Below, in pieces: positions 51,504-61,227 of a stretch of DNA of 64,000 nucleotides. The stretch covers positions 310,001 through 374,000 of the forward strand of contig NZ_CAKLCM010000003.1 of the NCBI RefSeq assembly GCF_921292975.1, in the 5' to 3' direction. This stretch comes from Vibrio hippocampi (GTDB lineage: Bacteria; Pseudomonadota; Gammaproteobacteria; Enterobacterales; Vibrionaceae). The notes under the pieces are model-generated. The model ran no database searches, was not told where the DNA came from, and saw only the letters and a program-made list of their open reading frames with translations. The position numbers and the translations under genes were made by a program. The stretch's first letter is position 1, and every line of letters begins with the position of its first letter.

Positions 51504-53066
51504 TTGGAGCAAGCAATTTATCGTTTAGGCATTGATGTTGGTGGAACCAATACCGATGGTGTGCTTCTTGACCAATCGCTGGAAGTGGTTGCTAAAGCCA
51601 AAGTCCCGACCAGCGAAGACATCGTCAGCGGCATTGATCGGGTCATTGAGGCGTTATTGTTGCAGTCCGATGCCAAAGGCGAACAAATCCAATATGCCAT
51701 GCTTGGAACGACGCAATGTACCAATGCCATTGTAGAAAGACGAGGCTTGGATCGTTGTGGCATGATCCGTTTAGCGCTTCCTAGTGGCAGTGCTGTTCCA
51801 CCGCTGTGTGGTTGGGACAAAGAGTGGCAACAGCAACTGGGTGAACACTTTTATCAAGCGCACGGTGGCTATGAATACAATGGTCAACCGATTGCTGAAG
51901 TTAAAGAAGAGGAAATAAGACAACTGTGCCGCTCTATGGCAGGTCATGTGGACTCGATTGCGATCTGCGGTGTATTTTCTCCGGTCAATCCAGATCAAGA
52001 GTTACAAGTCGCTGATTGGGTGCAACAAGAGCTTCCCGATGTGCATCTCTCTTTGTCGCATAAAGTGGGCAGTTTAGGCGTGTTGGAGCGTGAAAATGCC
52101 ACCATCCTGAACGCCGCCCTGCAAGGGACTGCGCGCCGATTTGTCCAAGGGTTTGTTCATGCATTAGAAAAACATCGCATACAAGCGACGCCCTACTTTG
52201 GTCAAAACGACGGCACGCTAATGTCACAGCAGCATGCTTTGAAATACCCTATTTTGACGGTGGCTTGCGGACCGACAAACTCGATCCGAGGTGCCAGTCA
52301 TCTTACTCAGCTTAAAGATGCCATCGTGGTTGATGTCGGTGGGACAACATCGGACATTGGTGCGCTAGTACATGGCTACCCGCGAGAATCCAGTGTTGCA
52401 GTGGAATTAGGACAGGTCAGAACTAACTTTAGGATGCCCGATATTTTAGCGTTGGCGATTGGTGGCGGAACGATAGTGAAACTCTCCGAAACGGGCGCAG
52501 TACTGGGACCAGAAAGTCTTGGGCATCGATTGTTAGAACACTCACAAAGCTTTGCTGGAGACACCTTAACGCTCACCGATATCGCATTATCAACTGGCAT
52601 GATGCAATGGGGGGACGAACATTTATTGACTCCGATTGAGATAGCGCCGGAAACCGCAGCGATGGTTTACCAACAGATGGTATCGGTAGTGGAAGAGGGA
52701 ATCGACAAAATGAAAACCTCTGCTAACAAAGTTCCGTTGATCTTAGTCGGCGGCGGTAGTGCGTTAATGCCGGAGTTGTTCGAGGGGGTGAGTGAGGTGA
52801 TTCGTCCTGGTCACTTTGAGGTAGCGAATGCCATCGGGGTGGCGCTGGGGGAGATCTCAGGGCAGTTGGATAAAATCGTTGAAATTCCTGCCAGTCAGCG
52901 AGTGGCGATTATGTGCGAGTTGCAACAAGAGGCAATTGACTTAGCTATTGAAGCTGGCGCGTGTCCCAATACAGTCTCCGTTATTGAGCGTACCGAGATC
53001 CCGCTTAGTTACCTCCAAGGTAATCAGGTCCATATTAAAATAAAGGCGGCGGGCAGGATTGCTTAG
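51504..53066 (+). CDS. Hydantoinase/oxoprolinase family protein (HyuA-like)
   Basis: About 520 aa from TTG 51504, which has AAGGAG 6 bases upstream; it begins 1 base after the DUF917 stop. The N-terminal RLGIDVGGTNTDGVLLDQ and later VVDVGGTTSDIGALV and LVGGGSALMP are the ASKHA-type phosphate and adenosine loops of HyuA/oxoprolinase. TVACGPTNSIRGASHL is also typical. It is shorter than the ~700-aa HyuA group. It probably opens a hydantoin-like ring in an ATP-dependent manner, as the last step of the cluster; substrate unknown. Confidence 0.9.
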   Translation: MEQAIYRLGIDVGGTNTDGVLLDQSLEVVAKAKVPTSEDIVSGIDRVIEALLLQSDAKGEQIQYAMLGTTQCTNAIVERRGLDRCGMIRLALPSGSAVPPLCGWDKEWQQQLGEHFYQAHGGYEYNGQPIAEVKEEEIRQLCRSMAGHVDSIAICGVFSPVNPDQELQVADWVQQELPDVHLSLSHKVGSLGVLERENATILNAALQGTARRFVQGFVHALEKHRIQATPYFGQNDGTLMSQQHALKYPILTVACGPTNSIRGASHLTQLKDAIVVDVGGTTSDIGALVHGYPRESSVAVELGQVRTNFRMPDILALAIGGGTIVKLSETGAVLGPESLGHRLLEHSQSFAGDTLTLTDIALSTGMMQWGDEHLLTPIEIAPETAAMVYQQMVSVVEEGIDKMKTSANKVPLILVGGGSALMPELFEGVSEVIRPGHFEVANAIGVALGEISGQLDKIVEIPASQRVAIMCELQQEAIDLAIEAGACPNTVSVIERTEIPLSYLQGNQVHIKIKAAGRIA

Positions 53067-53123
53067 TTGCTTGATTACTCAGCTGATTAGCTGATTGGCA
53101 AACGCTAAAAGCTAAAGTTTCAT

Positions 53124-53154
53124 AAAAAAGCTTCACCACTTTGGGTGAAGCTTT
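53124..53154 (-). terminator. Terminator of the porin at 53180 (bidirectional)
   Basis: AAAGCTTCACC (53127-53137) pairs with GGTGAAGCTTT (53144-53154), with a run of A before it (T-run on the minus strand). Confidence 0.85.
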
Positions 53155-53179
53155 GCGTCGTTTCTATTAGCTGGGAACA

Positions 53180-54196
53180 TTAGAAGTCGTAACGTAAACC
53201 TAAACGCACAGAATCATCGGCATCGTAATCAGATAAGGTTGTACCATCGTAACTCCAGTCATCAGCCTCAAGCATATTCATTTTATAACTCAAATAAGCT
53301 CGAAGTGAGCGGTTGAACTTGTAGACGCCCGTCAGTTCAACATAATCGTTTTTGTTGATGCGCTTACCAAAATCCTCGTCATCGATTTCTTGCTTACCAT
53401 AAACTAAAATCGCCGTCAGGTGAGAAGCAAAGCTATAGCTTGCGGCAAATTCGTAACCTTCAAAATCTAGGTTAGCATCGTCATCCGCCGAGCCCGTCGT
53501 GTAGGTTCCCGCTAAGTATAGGTCTTCCCATGTGTAGTTTAGACCGGCGATAAACTGGTCAGTGTCTCCACTGCCATTAACTTCACCTGCCGCGTAACCC
53601 AAGCCAACACCTAAACCAATGGGAGTGACATAAACACCCGAAATACCATAGCTATCGTCGCTGTCTTCATCGCTCGCCACGTAATCCGCTTTTATGGTAA
53701 GACTGTCCATGAATTCGCCGGTATATAGGAAGGTGTTGTTAATCTGCTCGTTACCCGCGTCAATAAATGCCTTTTGATCCCCCGAATAGGTCGAGATATC
53801 CGACATCTGAGAGATCTGCACGACTGCGGTATCCTGACGACCAAAGGAAACGCTGTTGCCATTAGTGGATAAACCCACGTACATGTAGCGCTGTTTAAAG
53901 TCAGTGTTTGAATCGTTACCACTGGATGAATTGACGGTTTGCTCTGCTTCGTAAAAGGCAAAGCCATCTAAATCACTGGTGATGCTGGTGTTCATATCGG
54001 CATTGAGACGGAAACGTGATTTGTTGTTCATCGTTCCATCTAGCTCTTCACCGCTATCTTTGCCCGCAAAATCGCCACGAAATTCTGCTCGGCCACCAAC
54101 AGCAAGGGAAGTCCCGTCTGAGTTATACACTTCTGCTGCTAAAGCAGAGCCTGTGATTAGAGTCGTCATCGCCGTAGCGATCGCTGTCATTTTCAT
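53180..54196 (-). CDS. OmpU-type outer-membrane porin
   Basis: A 338-aa porin: signal peptide ending ALAAE, mature start VYNSDGTSLAVGGRAEFRGDF, Asp/Gly-rich loops, terminal LRYDF. It is related to the porin at 46667 and shares its first ~20 mature residues. It is convergent with the hydantoinase cluster and divergent from the porin at 54923. A perfect CRP-type site lies 137 bases upstream, so catabolite control is likely. Confidence 0.93.
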   Translation of the reverse strand: MKMTAIATAMTTLITGSALAAEVYNSDGTSLAVGGRAEFRGDFAGKDSGEELDGTMNNKSRFRLNADMNTSITSDLDGFAFYEAEQTVNSSSGNDSNTDFKQRYMYVGLSTNGNSVSFGRQDTAVVQISQMSDISTYSGDQKAFIDAGNEQINNTFLYTGEFMDSLTIKADYVASDEDSDDSYGISGVYVTPIGLGVGLGYAAGEVNGSGDTDQFIAGLNYTWEDLYLAGTYTTGSADDDANLDFEGYEFAASYSFASHLTAILVYGKQEIDDEDFGKRINKNDYVELTGVYKFNRSLRAYLSYKMNMLEADDWSYDGTTLSDYDADDSVRLGLRYDF

Positions 54197-54922
54197 AATT
54201 TATTCCTTGGTTTTAGAGTCCACTGCGAGATCACCAAGACCACTTTTACATGGATGACTCAAGTCAAAGCGTAGTCGCAGATCTGCACCCTTGTCTTACA
54301 TCTGAGAGAAAGTTCAATACAACTGCCCGTTATGTGATGGGCGTCACATTGTTATTTTGATGGGCAGCGCGGTCGCGCCGATAACGGACCTTAGGCAAAT
54401 TCATGTAGTGGCAAGCTTGAAGCGTTAGAAATCTAAAATGTTCAACAAAACACGAGAGAACGGGTGCTCTGTAAACCTCTTGTTACACTTGGCGTTGCTT
54501 TTAATATAAAGAAGATTATTTAACTGGCTGAATTTCAATCAATTTAGTTCCGTAATCGTGATAAGTGTCACCAGTGAAGGGAATGAATTGTTCAATAAAT
54601 CAAAGAAATCATCATTAAATCTGCATTTTTATGCTTTTTATATTGATTTAGAAATTTAGGTTTTTTGTCTAAGTGTTTGTAAATATGAGATTTATATATT
54701 TAGAAAACACTGTTTTTAATGTTTTAGTAGGTTTTATGACAGTTTGTTGAACTTTAAAGGTAGAGTGACTCCATCGTGTTAACCCGACGTTACAGGGACT
54801 CGATGGTGCGACGTTCACTTTTAGTTTTTTGGACTTGTTAGTGGGCGAAGACACTTCTCGGTAGCGCGGAACCCAATACTCCACGACCTTGTGGTGAATT
54901 AACTTTACTAATGGAAGTTACA
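54197..54922. other. Divergent porin-porin intergenic region
   Basis: No gene is supported in 726 bases. The left part holds the CRP-type site; the middle (54480-54720) is AT-rich, as expected for regulated promoters of both porins. The last 60 bases include GGAAGTT before the ATG at 54923. Confidence 0.45.
54333..54348. promoter_or_regulatory. CRP (cAMP receptor) site
   Basis: TGTGATGGGCGTCACA is a perfect TGTGA-N6-TCACA palindrome, matching the CRP consensus exactly at both conserved half sites. It lies upstream of the minus-strand porin. Confidence 0.75.
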
Positions 54923-55960
54923 ATGAATAAGAAATTTATTGCACTAGCAGTGGCAGCCGCTGCATTCGGTACATCGGTACAAGCGGTTGAGCTATACAAC
55001 AACGATGGTTCAACTCTTTCTCTTGGCGGTCACGTTTCTGTGGGCGTTGGTGGTTCAGAAGAATCAGATACTGAAGTGCAAGCGACTTCTCCACGTATCA
55101 ATATCGAAGCAACTCAAGACCTAGGTAACGGTTTCACTGCTGACGCTAAAGCAGAGTGGGCACTAAACTACCTAGACGGTGGCGAAGAGACGTTCTCTAC
55201 TCGTCTTGGTTATATCGGTCTTACTCACGCTGAGTTTGGTCGCGCTGTTGCGGGTACGCAGTGGGCACCTTACTACAACGCAGCAGGCGTTGCAGATATG
55301 CCAATCGCATTCGCGAACGACTTTATCTATGACAACCACGGTGCGCTAGGTACTGGTCGTGCAGACAAAATGCTTTCTTACTCAAACGCTGTTAGCTTCG
55401 GCAACAACGGCGACCTAAACGTTGCTGTTGGTTGGCAAGGTAGCAAGACGGATACTCTAGGTGACACTGATAACGTTAAAGTTGACGACCGTTACCAAGT
55501 AGCTCTTGGCTACGCTGTGGCTGGCTTCGGCATCAACTACGCATACGTTGGTGGTGACATCACAGTTTCTGGTAATACTGAGACAGCGCAATCTAACGTA
55601 TTCTCTGCAAGCTACGGTTCATACGGTAACGGTCTATACATCGCAGGTGTATACGCAATGAACGACTATATGAACAACGGCAAGAACGGCAATGAAGATC
55701 TTCTAGAAGAGACTCGCGCTTACGAAGCTTTAGTGGCTTATAGCCTAGCGAACAGCCTAAACCTAAGCGTAAACTACGAGAAAGTAGAAGACTCTAAAGA
55801 CGATCTAACTGTGACTGAAACCACGGCGATCCAAGCTGAGTACGACCTATCTCCAAAACTACGCACTTACGCAGGTTACCAATTTGACCTACGTGGCGAA
55901 GGCACTTACAAAGGCAACCGTGACAATGCATGGCTTGCTGGCGTACGTTACTTCCTATAA
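54923..55960 (+). CDS. OmpU-like outer-membrane porin
   Basis: About 345 aa from ATG 54923 (MNKKFIALAVAAAAFGTS); an ATG four codons earlier has no better signal. Signal peptide cleaved after VQAVE. Mature start LYNNDGSTLSLGGHVSVGVG, strands such as YQVALGYAVAGFGINYAYVGGD, and end in AGVRYFL, with a terminal Leu after Phe. The terminal Leu is less usual than Phe for outer-membrane assembly. Codons are strongly biased to GGT/CTA/GCA types, consistent with a highly expressed gene. A strong terminator follows. Confidence 0.92.
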   Translation: MNKKFIALAVAAAAFGTSVQAVELYNNDGSTLSLGGHVSVGVGGSEESDTEVQATSPRINIEATQDLGNGFTADAKAEWALNYLDGGEETFSTRLGYIGLTHAEFGRAVAGTQWAPYYNAAGVADMPIAFANDFIYDNHGALGTGRADKMLSYSNAVSFGNNGDLNVAVGWQGSKTDTLGDTDNVKVDDRYQVALGYAVAGFGINYAYVGGDITVSGNTETAQSNVFSASYGSYGNGLYIAGVYAMNDYMNNGKNGNEDLLEETRAYEALVAYSLANSLNLSVNYEKVEDSKDDLTVTETTAIQAEYDLSPKLRTYAGYQFDLRGEGTYKGNRDNAWLAGVRYFL

Positions 55961-55984
55961 TCACTCGGTTATAGCATAATGATA

Positions 55985-56014
55985 AAAGCCCACTGATTTT
56001 TCAGTGGGCTTTTT
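55985..56014 (+). terminator. Rho-independent terminator of the porin
   Basis: AAAGCCCACTGA (55985-55996) pairs with TCAGTGGGCTTT (56001-56012) around TTTT, followed by T-run. Confidence 0.9.
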
Positions 56015-56065
56015 GCTATTTTTAGTTTGATGAAATTCAGTTGACTCACTTAGGGAGTGTGAACA

Positions 56066-56950
56066 GTGAAAATTGCAGACTTAAGACTCTTTGTTAAGGT
56101 AGTCGAGCTTGGCAGCTTTACCGCCGCCGCAACGTCGTTGGACTTACCACGAGCCAATGTCAGCCGACGTATTAGTGAGTTAGAACAGCAAGTCGGCACG
56201 CCCTTATTTCATCGCACGACCAGAAAGATCTCACTCACCAATCAAGGTGAAATCTATTACCATAAGCTGCTGCAAGTTATCGAGCTATTTGATAGTGCCA
56301 ACGAAGAGATCACTCAAAGTTCTTGCGCCATGAAAGGCAAGGTGAAACTGGGTATCTTGTCGGAAACCAACGAAAAATTGCAGCCTATTCTGTTTCAATT
56401 TTTACAACAGTATCCTGACGTTGAACTCGATCTTCGAGTGATACAAAACGGCTTTACTGACATGTATCAGCAGGGGTTGGATATTGCTTTTCATGGGGGT
56501 GAACTGGTTGATTCTTCCGAGCTAGTAGCCAGAAAAATACTCGCTCTCGACCGCTGTGTTGTGGCAAGCCAAAGCTATCTGCAAAAAAATGGAACCCCCT
56601 TTACCGTTGATGAATTAGCTCAACATCAAGCGCTGTGCTATCGCTGGCCATCGGGAGATCTTGAGGTTAAATGGCATTTTTCAGGACAGACCGTGAAGGT
56701 CAACAGTCGACTTGAGTCCAACAGTATTGCCTTTCTTAAAGATGCGGCGAAATCGGGCTTGGGGATTGCTTTTTTACCTAAGGTATTAGTGAGTAGCGAA
56801 TTACAAACTGGTTCCCTCGTCTCTATATTGGAACATGAACTTCCCATAGCAGAACAGGGCTATCTGCTCTATCCTCAGCCCAAAACACTCAACCAAGCCA
56901 GTCGTGAGTTGATTCAATTTTTATTACAAGAAGTGCCTAAATTGATCTAA
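56066..56950 (+). CDS. LysR family transcriptional regulator
   Basis: A 294-aa LysR protein with GTG start (GGGAG 8 bases upstream). The HTH is IADLRLFVKVVELGSFTAAATSLDLPRANVSRRISELEQQVG (~2-43), close to the CrgA/aaeR-type branch. It lies 95 bases upstream of the efflux genes in the same direction. It is likely the regulator of that efflux operon, or is co-transcribed with it. Confidence 0.92.
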   Translation: MKIADLRLFVKVVELGSFTAAATSLDLPRANVSRRISELEQQVGTPLFHRTTRKISLTNQGEIYYHKLLQVIELFDSANEEITQSSCAMKGKVKLGILSETNEKLQPILFQFLQQYPDVELDLRVIQNGFTDMYQQGLDIAFHGGELVDSSELVARKILALDRCVVASQSYLQKNGTPFTVDELAQHQALCYRWPSGDLEVKWHFSGQTVKVNSRLESNSIAFLKDAAKSGLGIAFLPKVLVSSELQTGSLVSILEHELPIAEQGYLLYPQPKTLNQASRELIQFLLQEVPKLI

Positions 56951-57045
56951 TTGTCTCAAAAAATGTGACAGTCAGTCATATGGGTGGTTGATTATTTGAA
57001 CACTGTTCATTAGTAGAATAGCGCTAACTTAATGGAGCTATTTAT

Positions 57046-58134
57046 ATGAACAAATTCTGGTATAAAACCACGCTGACCATGGGTGTGATTGTCTCACTCA
57101 GTGGTTGTAATCAACAGACCGCAGAGATGGAATCTGCCCCTGTCTCTCAGACTAAGGTTCAAGTCATTCAACTAGGCGATCTTGCTGCTACCTCTCAAAA
57201 ACACTTCAGTGGCGTGGTCAAGCCGCATGAAAAAGTCGATTTATCTTTTCGTGTGCCCGGAACCATCAACAATATCGCCGTCAAAGCGGGAGACAGCGTT
57301 GTCAAAGGTCAGCTCATTGCTCAACTAGACGATCACGATTACCAAGTTGTACTGCAAGAGCTGGAAGCGAAAATGCTAGAAGCTCAGTCGGCGCATAAAT
57401 TAGCCAAGGCTGAATTACAACGAGTCCAACAAGCAGCGCAAGATGATGCGATTGCTCAGGTTAACCTTGATCGTGCGATCAGTGGCTATGAGCGCAGTCA
57501 GTCGGCAATTAAAGTGGTTGAAAAAAATATCCAACGCGCAAAAGATACGCTGGCGTACACGCACCTTTATGCGCCTTATGATGGCGTAGTAGGTCGAGTT
57601 AACTTTGATACCTATGAGCAGACGTTAGCGGGTGTTGCTGTGGCAACCATACAAGATAATAAAGAGTTTGAAATTGAAGTAGATGTACCAGAAAGTCTTA
57701 TTCACCATTTCGAGATGGGGCAAACGGGCACGGTCTCTTGGTATCAGTCTGACGTGAAATTGGACGCAACGGTAGCTGAAATTGCGCCTCTGCCGCATTT
57801 AATTAAACAAACCTACCCAGTCACCTATCGCATCACACAAACGGACGATCGTCTGTTTTCTGGAAAGTCGGTCTCTTTGACCGCCGATATTGCGCAGCCT
57901 GTTTCGGCTCATTGCATCCCTTACTCCGCTATTGCTGGTGACGATCAGTCGATGCATATCAATGTGGTGCGCTATCAACATATCGAACAAGTTCCGGTGG
58001 AGCTTGAGTTTATTGATGCTTACCAAGCGTGTGTTTTTGGTGATCTGAAAGCCGGTGAGCACATTGTTGTGAGTGGTACACATTATTTGTCACCCGGTGA
58101 CATGGTTGAACAGATGATCGTTCGTGCTCAGTAA
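57046..58134 (+). CDS. RND efflux membrane fusion protein (lipoprotein)
   Basis: A 362-aa periplasmic adaptor. A lipobox-like GCNQQ follows the signal peptide (MGVIVSLSGCNQQT), so it is likely lipid-anchored. SFRVPGTINNIAVKAGDSVVKGQLIAQLDDHDY is the lipoyl half; a coiled-coil hairpin (~100-165) and YAPYDGVVGRVNF follow. It links the RND pump to the outer-membrane channel. It ends 6 bases before the pump gene. First gene of a complete tripartite set. Confidence 0.92.
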   Translation: MNKFWYKTTLTMGVIVSLSGCNQQTAEMESAPVSQTKVQVIQLGDLAATSQKHFSGVVKPHEKVDLSFRVPGTINNIAVKAGDSVVKGQLIAQLDDHDYQVVLQELEAKMLEAQSAHKLAKAELQRVQQAAQDDAIAQVNLDRAISGYERSQSAIKVVEKNIQRAKDTLAYTHLYAPYDGVVGRVNFDTYEQTLAGVAVATIQDNKEFEIEVDVPESLIHHFEMGQTGTVSWYQSDVKLDATVAEIAPLPHLIKQTYPVTYRITQTDDRLFSGKSVSLTADIAQPVSAHCIPYSAIAGDDQSMHINVVRYQHIEQVPVELEFIDAYQACVFGDLKAGEHIVVSGTHYLSPGDMVEQMIVRAQ

Positions 58135-58140
58135 GGAAGT

Positions 58141-61100
58141 ATGATGTTAAAACTCGCCGAATTTGCTATTCGTCAGCGAACCTTTGTGCTGTTTTTTACA
58201 GTACTGAGCGTGATCGCTGGTCTTTATTCCTACTTTGATTTAGGTAAGCTGGAAGATCCAACGTTTACCGTCAAAACCGCGGTTGTTGTGACCCTTTATC
58301 CCGGCGCGTCTGCACAAGAAGTGGAACAACAAGTGACCGATACGGTCGAGACAAAGTTGCAAGAGATGGGGCAACTGCATAAGTTGCGCTCACTCACTCG
58401 CCCCGGTATCTCTATGGTGTTTGTTGATCTTAAAGAAAGCCTCAACTCAGCCAACCTGCCTCAGGAATGGGACTTGCTAAGACGTAAGGTTAGCGACGTT
58501 AAACTTCAACTGCCGAGTACGGCTCAGATTAGCATTGTGCAAGATGAATTTTCTGAAGTTTACGGCATGCTTTTCTCAATCCATGGCGATGACGCCAAGC
58601 CAGAAGAGTTACGTCAATATGCTGAGGAGTTGCAGCGCCGTATTAAGACCATCGAAGGCATCAAAAAGATTGAGCTTCATGGTGTGCAGCCTCGCACGGT
58701 TTATGTCGATATCAGTGATGAAAGGCTGATGCAATACGGTCTGTCTAGCGCGCAACTGTGGAGTCAGCTGAACAGTCAAAATATGACTTATGAAGCGGGC
58801 AGTTTTGATGCGGGTACACAACGAATTCGTGTCAATCAAAGCAGTGAGTTCCAATCGATCGCCGATATTGAAAACCTCGTGATCAAGAGCGGCGTTGGGG
58901 CCGTCTCCGGCGGCTTGGTGCGCTTGGGTGATATCGCCGATGTGCGTATGGGTTATCAAACCCCCGTTTTGACCGAAAATCGTTACAACGGTGAGGCGGC
59001 TGTCACGCTGGCGGTGAGTCCTGTCAGTGGTATTAATGTGGTCAGCTTAGGTGGCAGCATTAAAGCCATCATCAACGACTATCAGGCTGAATTGCCGATG
59101 GGCGTTAAGATCGCAACGGTTGCCTATCAACCAGAAGAAGTTCAAAAGTCTATCGATAACTTCGTTGGCAATTTATTAGAAAGTGTGGCGATTGTATTCA
59201 TCGTGCTGTTGGTCTTTATGGGGCTCAAGAGTGCCACTATCGTTGGTGCCAGTCTGCTATTGACCATATTGTTAACCCTGATCTACATGAACATTGCCAG
59301 CATTGACTTGCACCGAGTCTCTTTGGGTACGTTTATCCTAGCGCTGGGTATGTTGGTGGATAATGCCATTGTGATCACCGATATGATTATGGTGAAGCTC
59401 AACAAAGGTATTGAAAGAACCCAGGCCGCACTTGAGTCGGTCAAAGAAACGGCATTGCCACTATTAGGCGCGACTATCATTGCGATAATGGGGGCGAGCC
59501 CAGTGCTGTTCTCTAAAACCGATGCGGCTGAGTTTTCTAGTTCGATGTTCTATATTCTGGCCTCTTCACTATTGCTGTCTTGGTTTGTTGCGGTGACGTT
59601 TACCACCTTAATGTGTTGGATGCTACTGAAGCCAAAAGCACAGGGACAAGCGACAAAAACCAATTTTTATCATCGTCTGGTTGGCTGGACGGTCGCTAAA
59701 CCGGCTAAAGCCTTGCTGGCGCTGATACCACTGATTGTGGCTACTGGCGTTGCTGTTCCGTATGTTGCGGTCAACTTTATGCCTCAGTCGGATAGACCTT
59801 TGGTTTTCTTTGATTACTGGTTACCGAATGGCGCTAAAATCGAGCAAACATCAGCCGATATGAAGCGTGTTGAGCAGTGGTTGTTAGAGCAGCCAGAAGT
59901 GATCGATGTCTCTTCAATGGTTGGGGCGAGTATCCCACGCTTTTCCGTGACGGTTGAGCCAGAGCCTTTAGACTCTGCGTATGGGCAAATTCTGATCAAC
60001 GTGCATGATTATGATGCCATTAATGGTTTAGTCGAACGCGGTGATCAATGGGCTGCTGAGCAGTTCCCAGATGCTGAACCACGTTTTAGAGCGTTAAAAT
60101 TGGCGACCAAAGATAAGTTTGCCGTAGAAGCGCGTTTTTCCGGTCCAGATACTCAGGTGCTGCATCAACTTGCCGATCAAGCGAAAGCGATCATGGCAAC
60201 CCATCCCGATGCTAAGTATGTCCGTGATGACTGGCGCCAACCTAGCTTAGTCATGACGCCAATTATCGATCAGAACAAAGCACGCCGTGCGGGAATTAAT
60301 CGTACCGATATTGCGTTTGCATTAAAGCGCTCTTCAGAAGGCATGCCGATTGGTCAAATGAATCTTAACGAGGAATTGATTCCGATTCAGATCCGTGGCT
60401 CTAATCCGACCTTATCGTCGCTAGAGACATTGCCAGTACGTTCTTTGTTGGGTTTGCACAGTGTGCCTCTTGGTCAGGTTATGGATGGCGTTGATCTTAA
60501 ACCCGAAGAGAGCATGATATGGCGTCGTGATCGCGTTAAAACTATTACAGCACAAGCCAGTGTCGCGCGAGATTCAACCCCTGCGATTGTCCGTAATGCG
60601 ATGAAACAACAAATAGAAGCGATTCCTCTTCCTCCAGGTTACAGCATGGAGTGGGGCGGCGAATATTACGACGAAAACAAAGCCGTCGTCGATATTATCA
60701 AGCAACTTCCGAAGGCGATGATCATTATGGTGATTATCATTGTGGCGATGTTTAACGGATTTAAACAGCCTGCGATCATTCTATCGACCATCCCATTAGC
60801 CGCGACCGGAGCCACATTTGCTTTGATTGGCTTTAGTAAACCATTTGGTTTTATGGCGTTGATTGGTGCAATTACGTTAATGGGTATGATCATCAAAAAT
60901 GGCATCGTACTGATGGATCAAATTGAGCTTGAGCGAGCGCAAGGTAAAGCGTTAGATGAGGCGATCAAAGCGGCGACGATTAATCGTACGATGGCGATTT
61001 CAATGGGCGCGTTAACCACAGCTCTAGGTATGATCCCGCTGTTAAGTGATCGTCTGTTTGACCAGATGGCGGCAACCATTATCGGCGGCTTGGCGGCTGC

Positions 61101-61215
61101 GACGGTGTTGTCTCTTTTCATCATGCCTGCGATGTATCGCTTGTCATACAAAGATCAACCGGAGTTAGCGAAGGATAAAACCTCAACGTTGGCGCCCTCA
61201 CAGAGTTCAATCTAA
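58141..61215 (+). CDS. RND efflux transporter (HAE1-type)
   Basis: A 1024-aa AcrB-type proton antiporter with twelve helices. The TM4 motif with charged residues is visible as LGMLVDNAIVITDM (~402-415), and the porter domains occur as two repeats (~35-330 and ~560-870). The first motif LEDPTFTVKTAVVVTLYPGAS is typical of the multidrug/triclosan (TriC-like) branch. A second ATG 3 bases in is an alternative start. It exports drugs or toxic compounds directly out through the partner channel; the substrate range is not predictable. Confidence 0.94.
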   Translation: MMLKLAEFAIRQRTFVLFFTVLSVIAGLYSYFDLGKLEDPTFTVKTAVVVTLYPGASAQEVEQQVTDTVETKLQEMGQLHKLRSLTRPGISMVFVDLKESLNSANLPQEWDLLRRKVSDVKLQLPSTAQISIVQDEFSEVYGMLFSIHGDDAKPEELRQYAEELQRRIKTIEGIKKIELHGVQPRTVYVDISDERLMQYGLSSAQLWSQLNSQNMTYEAGSFDAGTQRIRVNQSSEFQSIADIENLVIKSGVGAVSGGLVRLGDIADVRMGYQTPVLTENRYNGEAAVTLAVSPVSGINVVSLGGSIKAIINDYQAELPMGVKIATVAYQPEEVQKSIDNFVGNLLESVAIVFIVLLVFMGLKSATIVGASLLLTILLTLIYMNIASIDLHRVSLGTFILALGMLVDNAIVITDMIMVKLNKGIERTQAALESVKETALPLLGATIIAIMGASPVLFSKTDAAEFSSSMFYILASSLLLSWFVAVTFTTLMCWMLLKPKAQGQATKTNFYHRLVGWTVAKPAKALLALIPLIVATGVAVPYVAVNFMPQSDRPLVFFDYWLPNGAKIEQTSADMKRVEQWLLEQPEVIDVSSMVGASIPRFSVTVEPEPLDSAYGQILINVHDYDAINGLVERGDQWAAEQFPDAEPRFRALKLATKDKFAVEARFSGPDTQVLHQLADQAKAIMATHPDAKYVRDDWRQPSLVMTPIIDQNKARRAGINRTDIAFALKRSSEGMPIGQMNLNEELIPIQIRGSNPTLSSLETLPVRSLLGLHSVPLGQVMDGVDLKPEESMIWRRDRVKTITAQASVARDSTPAIVRNAMKQQIEAIPLPPGYSMEWGGEYYDENKAVVDIIKQLPKAMIIMVIIIVAMFNGFKQPAIILSTIPLAATGATFALIGFSKPFGFMALIGAITLMGMIIKNGIVLMDQIELERAQGKALDEAIKAATINRTMAISMGALTTALGMIPLLSDRLFDQMAATIIGGLAAATVLSLFIMPAMYRLSYKDQPELAKDKTSTLAPSQSSI

Positions 61216-61227
61216 AGGTAGTATGCT

